From positions 218,372,000-218,435,999 of the forward strand of contig NC_073304.1 in the NCBI RefSeq assembly GCF_027595985.1: a stretch of 64,000 nt of DNA, read 5' to 3'. The translations under genes were made by a program, and so were the position numbers. Origin of the DNA: Sorex araneus (Eukaryota > Chordata > Mammalia > Eulipotyphla > Soricidae). Each line of letters opens with the position of its first letter. The stretch's first letter is position 1. Of the stretch, positions 11,290 through 21,389 are shown piece after piece. The notes under the pieces are model-generated. The model was not told the DNA's origin, searched no databases, and saw only the letters and a list, made by a program, of their open reading frames with translations.

Positions 11290-11345
11290 CATTACCTTTC
11301 ACTTACAGAAAACATTTTCAGGAGGAGAAATAGTGAAGCAAGATA
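11290..11345 (-). mobile_element. LTR-related fossil fragment, right part of split type B-like copy
   Basis: Sequence such as 'cttacagaaaacattttcag' and 'agtgaagca' parallels 40605-40645 of the other type B-like copy. It indicates that the type A LTR inserted into an older relative. Confidence 0.45.
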
Positions 11346-11368
11346 AAACTTCCTTTGGTGTAAGCAAT

Positions 11369-11520
11369 GGGCCAGTGAGATAATACAGTGAGTTGGGTGC
11401 TTCTCTTGTACTCAGCTGCCCCAAGCTTGATCCCTGGCATCCCATATGGTCCTTCAAAGCTCTGCCAGGATTGATTCCTTAGTGCAGAGCCAGGAGTAAG
11501 TTCTGAGCAAAACACCCCAA
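11369..11520 (+). mobile_element. Old shrew-type SINE, diverged
   Basis: A diverged head (GGGCCAGTGAGATAATACAG), then 'cccatatggtcc', 'gccagga' and 'agccaggagtaa' in the order of the short-tail SINE, ending A-rich. Confidence 0.7.
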
Positions 11521-11529
11521 AATAAAACT

Positions 11530-12840
11530 AAGAAAGATGGGAGAAAGAGAGGAAATAAAAATAAGAAATTGAGGAGGGAAAGAGAGGTAGCAAATGTTCA
11601 AGAGAGAACACAGATTTCTCTAGTGTGGAAAAAGCAAGCAAAGAGACCTAGAGACAAGCAGACAAGATATTGTTCAAGGGAGAACATGATTCAATGAGCA
11701 AACTCTAAATGGCTTTTGGGAGGAGATTTCATACAATTATTCCATATGATTTTTCCACTGGGGTTTTGCATATAAGAGTAATTCCAGGCATTGTCCCAAG
11801 AAAGTCTTGCAATATTGATGGTATCTTCATATTTTTATCCCTGACTCTGTTGAGGGTGTTTTCATCATCTCAAAGACCATTTTGTAGCTTCTTCTCTGGG
11901 TCAGGCCTTGAATTTCTGCTCTCCAAAGATTTCAGGATTTGTATTTCATAGTAATGTGGTCTTCACGCCTTTGGGCTACTTCAAGGCTAGGGAATCTCTG
12001 TTTAAGTTTTATTATTTCCCTAAAGTACTTATCTGCCTACAATAAATCCATCAGTGGATTTGGGTAAATTGAAAACATTCTGGGGAGAATTCAACACCCT
12101 AGATGACAGCAAGAACATTTCTGATTCACAGGAGGTTGTTAACATTTCAATATAATAAGTTTGATTTGAGAGAAATGGTTATTCACAACCCTCCTGAATA
12201 ACTTTGCAAGGTTACAAATTCAGAGGACAAAGTAACTGAATTACTAAGGAATTACTAAGAGAACTAGATTTAGTAGTTTTAAGTCTGAAGGTCTGATTAA
12301 ATTGTTATAATATCATAATAAAACTTGAACACATGAGAAACTCTGCCCTTTCTCAGGCTCTATAATGGATATAGAAAGATGTTCAAGACTGGGTAAAATA
12401 CTATCAAGCCACATTGAAAACTACATTGAAATCCTTAATGAAAGGAAGAATCGATTATGTGGCAAAGTTCATTGTCTACTTGAAAAAATTGACTCAGTAC
12501 GTCCACCCTTAATCAATCCGCAGCCGTTAATATCAAGGCCAGACCCTCCACCAGTGATAAGATCACAATTGGCTGAAGGCTCACCTAAGACCTTTTAGGC
12601 AACAATTTCTTTTAACCTAAAAACAATATGAACTGATTTTTTAGACAGAAAACCATTTTGCACTTAATAGATTATAGCACAGTGCAAACAAAATTTATCT
12701 CTGCACTAGGAATTCAACACATTCATGTAAATATCCTTATGGTGATCTGGCTTTATTGCAGGGTGGTCTAGAACCAAATCCACCACATCTCTGAGTGTAC
12801 TGAGAGGATAAAGGACAAAAACCACCATTACTATGCTGGA
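11530..12840. other. Intergenic DNA, nothing recognised
   Basis: AT-rich. One open frame at 12365-12598 (77 codons) has no recognisable family, so I do not call it a gene. Confidence 0.45.
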
Positions 12841-12849
12841 AGGAATATG

Positions 12850-12855
12850 TTTATT
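12850..12855 (-). promoter_or_regulatory. Polyadenylation signal AATAAA, KRTAP2 gene B
   Basis: AATAAA on the minus strand, 147 bp past the stop of the gene at 13002. Confidence 0.6.
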
Positions 12856-13001
12856 AGAAAATAGACATGTGACCTAGGGTTAGCCAGGTTCCGAGAGGCC
12901 TAGGTATTATTTCGCATAAGTAGTTCATCAGCTCGGTTGTGTCCAATAACTACGGAGCTCATGCAAAGAGATGAGGAAGAAATTTGGCGACATCACCTGG
13001 C

Positions 13002-13358
13002 TCAGCAGCAGCAGCAGGGCTCCGAGGTCCTGCAGGTGGTGCGGCAGGGGGCCGGCTGGCAGAAGGGCGGGCGGCAGCAGGGCGCCTGCACCGAGATGGG
13101 CCGGCTGCACGTGGAGGCCCAGCAGCAGGGCCGGCACACCACGGCCGTGCACGACGTGGGGCAGCAGGTGATGGGGCGGCAGCAGCCGGCCTGCAGGGAG
13201 CAGGGGTCACAGCAGACGGGGCGGCGGCATGGCTCGCAGATGGGGCGCGTGCAGTGGGGCACGCAGGTGACAGGGCGGCACACGGTGGTCTGGCAGGACA
13301 CGGGGCGGCAGCAGCAGGGGTTGCGACCGCAGCAGGGCTGGCAGCAGGAGCCGATCAT
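13002..13358 (-). CDS. KRTAP2: Keratin-associated protein, KRTAP2 type, short form (gene B, 118 aa)
   Basis: The same role is expected as for the other KRTAP2 proteins: disulfide crosslinking of hair keratin. It has 118 residues with 34 Cys (29%). It reads [19 protein letters not shown] and then follows the family core through [32 protein letters not shown] and SEPCCCC. Against gene C it lacks a 25-residue block after MxGSCC (the GSC-rich N-terminal repeat), and it carries Ile for Thr at position 2, GRN for CRD, and CSRP for CCQP. The frame is open and the promoter and AATAAA are kept, so it looks functional though divergent. The start is the first ATG after the TATA box and aligns with the paralogs. 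It could be a decaying copy, but nothing seen breaks it. Confidence 0.93.
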   Translation of the reverse strand: MIGSCCQPCCGRNPCCCRPVSCQTTVCRPVTCVPHCTRPICEPCRRPVCCDPCSLQAGCCRPITCCPTSCTAVVCRPCCWASTCSRPISVQAPCCRPPFCQPAPCRTTCRTSEPCCCC

Positions 13359-13445
13359 GGCGGTGGTGTGGGGCTGGATGGGTAGGTCTGGTGAGAGGAG
13401 GTGGGTGTTTTCAGGGGTGAATGTCTTTCTCCCCGCTCCTGGGCC

Positions 13446-13454
13446 CTATATATA
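13446..13454 (-). promoter_or_regulatory. TATA box, KRTAP2 gene B
   Basis: TATATATAG on the minus strand, about 88 bp upstream of the ATG, with CACCTGGGCTGG just upstream as in gene A. Confidence 0.8.
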
Positions 13455-13499
13455 CCAGCCCAGGTGCTCATGATCATTTTTTTGGTTTTGTGGGTTCTG

Positions 13500-14005
13500 T
13501 TTCAAAACATACCAGCAGATTAGTAGGTTCTTTAGGCATTTTAAGAAATATGCTCACATACTCATAAAAGACTTGTTTTCTTTAGTTAATGAGAGTCATC
13601 ATATTTTGCTATTTACGGTTTATAGATGATCTAAATGGCCAAGATTTCAAAGTCTCTGATTATTTCTGTAGTTCGGGGATGCTTTTGTCCCTGATGTTTG
13701 GATAGCAAAGAATAGCCTGCCAGGCACATGGCTTTCTTACTGAGAATGAAGTGATGTCTTTAGTACTTTAGTACCTTTCCAACTGTGAAGGATTCAGAAG
13801 GGCAAGCCAAGTGGGTATCGATATGTTACCATTCTTTTAAAAATTGTGGTTTCAGGAACTTTGCACACCTTCAGAGGAGAATTCTCAGGACACTCTCTGC
13901 TTCCTCCATAGTATCCACATCAATCCCGCACCACTCAGGCCATCCATTTGGGGGGGAATTATAGAGTTACACCTCAGTAGTCCTCTGCCATCATTGGGTT
14001 TCCCC
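13500..14005. other. Intergenic DNA, nothing recognised
   Basis: No repeat family or exon recognised upstream of KRTAP2 gene B. Confidence 0.4.
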
Positions 14006-14009
14006 TGTT

Positions 14010-14290
14010 CTCATTTAAAATGTTGCAATAAAATACATATGACATAAACATTGCTCTCTTGACCATTTCGGGGGTGCATGTTAGTGGTATTAAATACCTT
14101 CACATACTCCTGTGACCATCAGTAACATGTTCTCCAAACAATGTTTTTGTCTCATCAAAATGAAACTCCGTACCCATAAAATAAGAACTCCTTAATTTTT
14201 TTTTCTCTCTCCAGCCTCTGGCACCCACCGGTCTATGCTCTGCTGATATGAATTTGGTTTCGATTGATGTGGTGGAAGAGTGTGAGGGGG
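14010..14290 (+). mobile_element. Old L1M 3'-UTR fragment
   Basis: The order of 'aaaatacatatgacataaac', 'tagtggtattaaataccttc', 'aaactccgtacccat', 'cagcctctggcacccacc' and 'ctgatatgaattt' follows the ancient L1M 3' UTR common to all placental mammals. Confidence 0.75.
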
Positions 14291-14429
14291 TTCTCAATCA
14301 TGTGCTTCTTGATTTCCATGATTGGGTCTTTCCAAGCTAAAGTGATTTTCATTGCTCATAATCATCATGTTAGTCAGTATCATTAATTATGTTTTGCTTA
14401 TTATGGTAAAAGAAATAGACTGTATTAAT

Positions 14430-14490
14430 TTATTGTTAGAGCAATCCTAAAAGCTAGGTATTATTACATTTCTAATTTACATAGAAGGAG
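14430..14490 (+). mobile_element. Possible MIR fragment
   Basis: 'aatcctaaaagctaggtatt' followed by 'catttctaatttacatag' resembles the MIR core. It is short and diverged. Confidence 0.4.
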
Positions 14491-14504
14491 TCATCCTCCT
14501 AGAG

Positions 14505-14690
14505 ACCTAGAGAGATTGTACAGTGGGTAAGGGGCTGGCCTTGTACATGATTGACCTCGGTTCAGTCCCCAGGACCATATATGGTCCCCCCACCCCCCAG
14601 CACTACCAGGAGTAATCCCTGAGCACAGAGCCAAAAGTAAGCCCTGAGCACTGCTAGGTGTGGTCCAAAAGGCAAGGAAACAAAACAGAA
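14505..14690 (+). mobile_element. Shrew-type SINE, short-tail type, diverged
   Basis: 'gagagattgtacagtgggta', 'ggttcagtcccca', 'catatatggtcc', 'gcactaccaggagtaatccc' and a 'tgtggtccaaaaggcaa' end follow the family order. Confidence 0.8.
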
Positions 14691-14949
14691 AGTTCAAGAT
14701 TAGAGAGACCTGCTTCAGCCTCTCCATGTCCTCAGTCTTATCACTCAGAAGATGCTCTGGCCTCTTTGAATCACTATTAAATGACAGTTTATGAACTTGA
14801 ATTGTTCCAAACTATGAAGAAGGCCCTGGGAGAAACCCTTCTATCTTCATTTTTATTTGGTGTCTGCTACTATAGCTAAAGCTGAAAATAAGCTTTCAAG
14901 GACCCATAAGTAATAAAAGAGAAAACATTTGCTTTTTCAGAGGTAAAAT

Positions 14950-14955
14950 TTTATT
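14950..14955 (-). promoter_or_regulatory. Possible polyadenylation signal AATAAA, KRTAP2 gene C
   Basis: This is the first AATAAA I find past the stop at 15298, 343 bp away, which is farther than for most other KRTAP genes here. It may not be the one used. Confidence 0.4.
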
Positions 14956-15297
14956 ATTTTACCATACAAAAACATAGCATAAATATAATATTATCCAGGG
15001 GTGTGGGGGAAAGGGAATATCCTGACTGAGGATCCTGAAATAGAGTCTAAATTGGGTTTCATTCATTGGGAACTTTTATCTTTGTATATTCATTTCTTTT
15101 AAGCCAGGAATTCCAATGGGATTTTTTTTTCTAATAATTATTGAAGAGGACCAAGATTAGCATTAGTATGCGGGCATAGTTACTTTGAAGGTTGTCGCTG
15201 GAGAGCCGGTAGATTACAAAGATGGTGTCTGTCCTCCTCTGATGTACCAAGGCTGGAAACACAGAACTCGGAACCGCGCGTTACACCCCGGGACGGC

Positions 15298-15735
15298 TTA
15301 GCAACTGCAGCAGCAGCAGGGCTCCGAGGTCCTGCAGGTGGTGCGGCAGGGGGCCGGCTGGCAGAAGGGCGGGCGGCAGCAGGGCGCCTGCACCGAGATG
15401 GGCTGGCAGCACGTGGAGGCCCAGCAGCAGGGCCGGCACACCACGGCCGTGCACGACGTGGGGCAGCAGGTGATGGGGCGGCAGCAGCCGGCCTGCAGGG
15501 AGCAGGGGTCACAGCAGACGGGGCGGCGGCATGGCTCGCAGATGGGGCGCGTGCAGTGGGGCACGCAGGTGACAGGGCGGCACACGGTGGTCTGGCAGGA
15601 CACGGGGCGGCAGCAGCAGGGGTCGCGGCAGCAGCAGGGCTGGCAGCAGGGCTGGCAGCAGCCTCCCCCGCAGCTGGGAGCGCAGCAAGAGCCGCAGCAG
15701 GAGCCACAGCTGGATCCACAGCAGGAGCCGGTCAT
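15298..15735 (-). CDS. KRTAP2: Keratin-associated protein, KRTAP2 type (gene C, 145 aa)
   Basis: A high-sulfur hair cortex protein of 145 residues with 47 Cys (32%). Regions in order: an N-terminal GSC-rich stretch (1-25), [19 protein letters not shown] (26-44), [70 protein letters not shown] and a CCCCSC end. It is identical over its first 143 residues to gene D at 20806-21237; only the last two residues differ, because the stop codons are different. A longer frame in the same register extends upstream to 15927 through the TATA box, so the MTGSCC methionine is the better start. Near identity to D while the 3' flanks differ suggests recent gene conversion or a recent duplication with later flank replacement. 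Confidence 0.95.
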   Translation of the reverse strand: MTGSCCGSSCGSCCGSCCAPSCGGGCCQPCCQPCCCRDPCCCRPVSCQTTVCRPVTCVPHCTRPICEPCRRPVCCDPCSLQAGCCRPITCCPTSCTAVVCRPCCWASTCCQPISVQAPCCRPPFCQPAPCRTTCRTSEPCCCCSC

Positions 15736-15820
15736 GGTGGTGGTGTGGGGCTGGATGGGTGGGGCTGGTGAGAGGAGGTGGGTGTTTTCAGGAGTGAATG
15801 TCTTCTTCCTCACCCTGGAC

Positions 15821-15830
15821 CCTTTATATA
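15821..15830 (-). promoter_or_regulatory. TATA box, KRTAP2 gene C
   Basis: TATATAAAGG on the minus strand, 85 bp upstream of the ATG, preceded by CACCTGGCCAGGG as in genes A and D. Confidence 0.85.
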
Positions 15831-15869
15831 CCCTGGCCAGGTGCTGACGAGCCTCAGAAGACACACACA

Positions 15870-16640
15870 TTTCCTGGAGTTGTGGTTGCCCATGGAAATG
15901 GGAAGTACTGGTAGACTCAGTCGTCAAGGCAGCTATCCCAAGGTTGCTTTTCTTTCTTCCTCTCTGAGTATCTTCATGAAATGATTCATGTAATCAGAAA
16001 GGTGACTCATGGAATCACCGATTCTTCCTGCGATGTCATGAGACAAGCTGATGTTTGAAGACCCCTGTGTTGTCACCATAACCTTTTCCTCTTTTCCTCA
16101 TCCATGGCTAAGTGTAACTCTCTTCTCTTGGTAGTCAACGGACTGGTTCTGATGGATAATACACACTGAAAGGACTAAAAACCCAAAAGAGTTCCCCAAA
16201 GGAGAGGTATAAACCAACTCTGCTAAAGACACAATAGCCTGTGCACCTAGAAACCAAATCCTTGTTCACAGGGAAATAACCACGGAAGCCACTTGAGTTA
16301 TTTTGTTTAGCAAACTGGATTGATATTGCCCCAGTCACTGATAGATATATACATTTACTAGGTAAAGAGAGTTTTACAAGTAGGGGGTGGAGAAAAAAAA
16401 AGAAATTCTAATTAACTTCTAATCACAATTATCAATTACTTATTTTAAGGCAGATGTTGCCACAAAAAGAGAAATACTTTTTTTTTGTTTTGGGAAAATT
16501 AAATCAGACTAAGAAAGGAATTTACATTGTATTCTTGTGAATGTCCCTCTCCCCCAGTTGGATTTGGAAATAAATTTAGAAGTGGGGAATTTCTTGCTTC
16601 TTTGGTGTGACATGACACTTGCATTGAGCTCTACAAATAC
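15870..16640. other. Intergenic DNA, nothing recognised
   Basis: No coding exon or repeat family recognised. Confidence 0.4.
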
Positions 16641-16651
16641 GTATTGATTGG

Positions 16652-16848
16652 AGGGCTGGAGCGATAGCACAGTGGTTGGGCGTTCGCCTTTCACGCGGCC
16701 GACCCGAGTTTAATTCCTCCGCCCCTCTCAGAGAGCCCAGCAAGCTACCCGGGCGTATTGGATATGCCAAAAACAGTAACAATAAGTCTCTCAATGAGAG
16801 ACATTACTGGTGCCCGCTCGAACATATCGATGAGCAACAGGATGACAG
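16652..16848 (+). mobile_element. Shrew tRNA-derived SINE, long-tail type
   Basis: Head GGGCTGGAGCGATAGCACAG, one GAGCCCAGCAAGCTACC module, 'gatatgccaaaaacagtaac', and a GATGACAGTG end. The flanking repeat TGATTGGAGGG at about 16645 and 16849 looks like the target-site duplication. Confidence 0.9.
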
Positions 16849-16861
16849 TGATTGGAGGGCT

Positions 16862-17013
16862 TGGGGGTTTGGAGTCAAACCCTGTTGTGCTCGGGGCTTA
16901 TTCCTTGCTCTGTGCTATGGGACCGCGAGTGGTGCTGGAGATTGAATTGTGTGCGAAGCAAGGAGACTCAGCTGTGTGCAAGGCAAGTCTTGGTGTATTA
17001 TCTCTCTAGCCTC
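16862..17013 (-). mobile_element. Degraded shrew SINE
   Basis: The minus strand carries a weak copy ending at 'ctctctagcct' (head remnant) with 'gtgtgcaaggcaagt' in the promoter part. It directly abuts the plus-strand SINE. Confidence 0.6.
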
Positions 17014-17394
17014 TTCAAAATATATTGAAACATTCATTAAGAAATCAGCTTTCTTTGGTAGCAGAAACTTTGGTTCCTTAATAGAGGGTTTAATTGCTTA
17101 TGAGGTGTGAACATGGGCTTCTGGAAAAGACAGGAGGAATTAAGTAAGGCAATGTCTGATAGAATTCTGTTGATTTCACAGCTAAGGAAAATGGCTTAGA
17201 CACAAAACATTTATATTTAGGAGACTTTTTAATGGCTATCTAAGAGCTATGATGGCTTCAGATCATATTTGCCTCTTTTGTTTTATGTGCTCCTTTTAAT
17301 TAATTTATTTAATTAATTTGTTATTAAGCAACCACTATGATTTACAAAGTTATTCATGGGTGAGTTTCAGGCATACAATACATAGTTCTTTTTA

Positions 17395-17574
17395 TTTTAT
17401 TTCATTTTGTTTATTGGGGGTCACACCTGGTGATGCTCAGGGGTAACTACTGGCTCTGCACTCAAGAATTACTCCTGGCAATGCTGGGGGGCTATTTGGG
17501 ATGCCAGGAATTGAACCGGGATCAGCCACATGCAAAGTAAGTGCCCTATCCACTGTACTATTTTCTCCAGCCCC
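17395..17574 (-). mobile_element. Shrew SINE, short-tail type
   Basis: The minus-strand head starts at 17574 (GGGGCTGGAGAAAATAGTACAG), and the tail ends near 17405 in 'gtgtgacccccaataaac'. Confidence 0.9.
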
Positions 17575-17879
17575 TGTACTCCTTATAATACATATTTTTT
17601 AGTTCACCATAGCCTGAATCCTGTCCTTTGAGTTTGTAACCCTTTGTAGTTTGTCAGAGTTTTTAAGAAACCAAAATTGTAAAATAATTTCTTTGGAGTT
17701 ATACAATAAAATAGTAGCTTTATTAATAATACTGAGGATCTTAAGGATAAATACTGAAGAGATTCTAGTCTTTTTCAACTGAATCTCTTCAATATAGTCA
17801 ATATATAGCAATAGTTATCAAAAATTCTATTCTAACTAGTGAAATAAAATAACCATGTATTATGTGGCTTAACATGTTC

Positions 17880-18095
17880 ACAGCAGAGCCTGGCAAGCTC
17901 CCCGTGGTGTATTCGATATGCCAAAAACAGTAACAATAACAGGTCTTATTCCCCTGACCCTGAAAGAAGTCTCCAATCGTTGAGAAAGACGAGTAAGGAG
18001 AGGCTGCTAAAATCTCAGGGCTGGGACGAATGGAGATGTTACTGGCACTCACTCAAGTAAATCGATGAACAACGGTGTGACAGTGATACAGTGAA
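17880..18095 (+). mobile_element. Shrew SINE, long-tail type, head missing
   Basis: It begins within the GAGCCTGGCAAGCT module, then 'gatatgccaaaaacagtaac', 'ccctgaccctgaaagaagtc', 'taaggagaggctgctaaaat', and ends GACAGTGATACAGTG. Confidence 0.85.
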
Positions 18096-18099
18096 CATG

Positions 18100-20570
18100 T
18101 TTTTATTTGCTTTAGAATATATATGAAATATTAATAATAGGAATATTGAATAAGTTGGTAAACTCACTGTTTTTGTTAGTTGCAAAATTATTAATTAAAG
18201 GCTTTGCTATTTGAAGTTGCATCAGTAAGAAGAAAACATCCCTCTGTTGTCAGGACAGGGTCTTAGTCACCCTAACAGGGAAGAAACTTAAATGTCCAGC
18301 TCAGAGATTATCTAAGTTAGATGAATAAGAGATGTTTCTGAGAAGAACTTTTTTAGAGACAGCATTCTCCATGTATTTAAATCTGGTAGATTCTGAAGAA
18401 AGTGCACCTAACTTCTTTACAAGGCCAGTCCACATATTAAGTCTTTTGCACCTAGCTTTGTTTTGAGCTGATCAAAACAACATAGTGTGTGAGTTTACCT
18501 AATCACCACTGTTCTTAAAGGAGTCAAAGCATTTTTCTCAAAGTGCTTTCATCTTTCTTTATCAGGATGCCCTGAAGGCTGGCAGTGCATTAATTGTTGG
18601 GCAAGAGAGATGTGGGGTTTGGGTCATATCACTCAAATTCCAAACATTCTGCAAGAGGATAATCACCAGAATGCGTGTAAATAAATGTCAACAATAATGG
18701 TGCTAAATTGAGGTTTTTTTGGGTAGTAATATAGAGAAAAGAATGTAGTGCTAGTGATGAGGTGATAATGAGCCATGCCCTCATCTTAGTTGTTTCATGA
18801 TTTAGTCATTTCATGAAATGTCAATTGTGTTTGATTCAGAACTAGTTGGGGAGTTACTGGATATTTAGAAATTTAAAACATTTTAAAAACAGAATATGAA
18901 TTCCTATTCACCATACAGGTCTTTAAAGAATCCTGAAATCATGTGAGTTAGAGATGAGGATATGGAAGAGCAAGGAAGAAGGGCCAGAAAGAAATCAGAG
19001 AAGACACAGAACAATTCAAATCCTTCCTCCATAACCCAGCAGTTTCACACTTTAGAGAAAACCTACACTTTCTTCCAATCTTAATCTTCCCATTTGCAGA
19101 CTAGGAAGATTCTATATAACCTTGAGTTCTTCATAATACATATACTAGTTTGGAAGACAAAAAAGATGGGTACCACTCATTGTAAAGAGAAAATGTTTTC
19201 ATGGAAAAGACAGGGGGGAGAAATTAAATAATTAAAGAGCTTGTGGCATTTCTTTCTGGAATTAAAAAATATATATATTGCTTTTGAGTGGTTCTGATAG
19301 TCATTTGCCAAAAACCAGAGACAACTAAACTAATCTTTTGGAGTGACTTACAACTTTGAGTTCATTTGGGTGGTGCGGGTTGGAAGAAAAAGTTTCAAAA
19401 CCATGTATTACTCCAATGCCTCTCTTCTCTAGATATTAATGCCTACTCCAATTCTGTAATTAATATTCTTACCAGTGGATTTTCAAATGAACTTTTAAGA
19501 ACCCTTTTATTCTGAGAGAGTATCTGTCTATTGCTTTTTTTTTCAAACCTTATGTTTTTAATTAGGAAATTTTTGCCAGCCAGCAAATAAAGACTGACTG
19601 AACACATAAAAGCCATCTCCTTTCTACTCATAAAGTCTTGATATATCATAAATGACACACCTTTTGAGCTTGCCTGATATAGTGGTGTTCAAATACACAA
19701 GGGAAAAAAACAAAAGAGTGGTACGGTGAGAGTTAGTATGCTCCATGCACTCTACATGCATGCAACGGTATAAATTTCCCAGCAGTTTACGTTGGTCAGT
19801 ACTAATTTTTCTATTTTTTTTTAAATGACAAAATCTAAGGGTGAGAGAAGTTAAATTTCACAGATGTTGAATTCTTGCTCGAAGAAAATCTCAAACTTTC
19901 AGAACTCATCACAAATATGGTCCCATTCCAGTCAATATTAGCACCGAGTTGAGTACTGGGAACCAGAGGTTGCTGGGGTACCTTCCTTGAAAAGCAAGAA
20001 CTCGAAACTTTCAATACAGTGCCTTACTGGGAGGGAAGAACACATAGAATGCTCAGGACATGGGTTGAGACACCTTCTTGTAGGCTCATGCCAGAGGGCT
20101 TGTGTGCTTATATTTGTGTGGTGGAAAGGACAGAAAAGGAGTGATAGAGAAGAATGAACTGAACTTGGTAGACTTTGGCAATTGATAATCCCTGGAAAGT
20201 TTCTGAATAAACAAATGATGAATGCAGGGCATTTCTAGGCTGAAGGGTTTGTTTAGGTCGGCCAAAATCTTTTCTTTAGTGCAGTTTCTAAAATTCTGCT
20301 CAAATGATAATAAACCCATGGATTATAAAAATTATTAACAAACAGTGGAGGAAGAGGTAGGGGGTTAAAGATTGGACTAGATGTGACATAAGGACCATGA
20401 CCTTGGTGGTGTTTGGGCGCAGTAACTTGGTACATCAAAATCATATGCTTCAACCCTATTGTAACCATAATACCTAAACTGTAATAAACTAACTTTAATC
20501 CTGCTTACTCTATGCACCCTGGTAAACATGCACTCATGAACTAAGACGGTAGCAAGGAGTCTTGCAAGAG
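18100..20570. other. Intergenic DNA, nothing recognised
   Basis: About 2.5 kb without a recognised SINE, L1 or exon. This is one of the longer repeat-poor stretches in the window and lies downstream of KRTAP2 gene D. Confidence 0.4.
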
Positions 20571-20576
20571 AAAGAG

Positions 20577-20582
20577 TTTATT
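20577..20582 (-). promoter_or_regulatory. Polyadenylation signal AATAAA, KRTAP2 gene D
   Basis: AATAAA on the minus strand, 224 bp past the stop, matching the spacing seen for gene A. Confidence 0.65.
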
Positions 20583-20805
20583 GAAAACAAATGAGCAACA
20601 CTTTACAAAGAGTGATAGGATTTGAGCAGCCCCCAGAGTTCCGGCTCTGGGAGCTGGCGACAGTGTTATGAGCCATAATTATAAAGTGATTTCTATGGGA
20701 TAAGTAATCTTGTCCGCTTATGACAAGGGTTTTGTTTGTCTCCTTTTCATCTTGAAAGGCACAGTCAGTGTTGGGGGGTCCCATGTTGCTCTAGCAATGG
20801 TGAGT

Positions 20806-21237
20806 TCAGCAGCAGCAGCAGGGCTCCGAGGTCCTGCAGGTGGTGCGGCAGGGGGCCGGCTGGCAGAAGGGTGGGCGGCAGCAGGGCGCCTGCACCGAGA
20901 TGGGCTGGCAGCACGTGGAGGCCCAGCAGCAGGGCCGGCACACCACGGCCGTGCACGACGTGGGGCAGCAGGTGATGGGGCGGCAGCAGCCGGCCTGCAG
21001 GGAGCAGGGGTCACAGCAGACGGGGCGGCGGCATGGCTCGCAGATGGGGCGCGTGCAGTGGGGCACGCAGGTGACGGGGCGGCACACGGTGGTCTGGCAG
21101 GACACGGGGCGGCAGCAGCAGGGGTCGCGGCAGCAGCAGGGCTGGCAGCAGGGCTGGCAGCAGCCTCCCCCGCAGCTGGGAGCGCAGCAAGAGCCGCAGC
21201 AGGAGCCACAGCTGGATCCACAGCAGGAGCCGGTCAT
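20806..21237 (-). CDS. KRTAP2: Keratin-associated protein, KRTAP2 type (gene D, 143 aa)
   Basis: A high-sulfur hair matrix protein of 143 residues with 46 Cys (32%), identical residue for residue to gene C except that it stops after SEPCCCC rather than CCCCSC. The DNA of the two coding regions differs at only a few visible third-position sites. Identity continues through the 5' UTR and TATA box to about 21360 and then fades, while the 3' side diverges at the stop codon. The start is the conserved MTGSCC methionine, 86 bp downstream of the TATA box. It lies 5 kb upstream of C and 10.4 kb downstream (in transcription sense) of the first KRTAP4 gene. The call is secure; the exact human counterpart is not. 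Confidence 0.95.
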   Translation of the reverse strand: MTGSCCGSSCGSCCGSCCAPSCGGGCCQPCCQPCCCRDPCCCRPVSCQTTVCRPVTCVPHCTRPICEPCRRPVCCDPCSLQAGCCRPITCCPTSCTAVVCRPCCWASTCCQPISVQAPCCRPPFCQPAPCRTTCRTSEPCCCC

Positions 21238-21322
21238 GGTGGTGGTGTGGGGCTGGATGGGTGGGGCTGGTGAGAGGAGGTGGGTGTTTTCAGGAGTGAA
21301 TGTCTTCTTCCTCACCCTGGAC

Positions 21323-21332
21323 CCTTTATATA
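21323..21332 (-). promoter_or_regulatory. TATA box, KRTAP2 gene D
   Basis: TATATAAAGG on the minus strand, 86 bp upstream of the ATG, with CACCTGGCCAGGG immediately upstream. An AACAAGGAAA motif lies about 40 bp further up, near 21373-21382. Confidence 0.85.
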
Positions 21333-21389
21333 CCCTGGCCAGGTGCTGATGAGCCCCAGGACACACAGACATTTCCTTGTTAATTTCGT

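Noticed and set aside
15736-15927. Upstream in-frame extension of KRTAP2 gene C, and similar extensions at genes A, D and KRTAP4 gene D
   Set aside because: The extension runs through the TATA box and 5' UTR and is not conserved in sequence, whereas MTGSCC is shared by nearly all copies.
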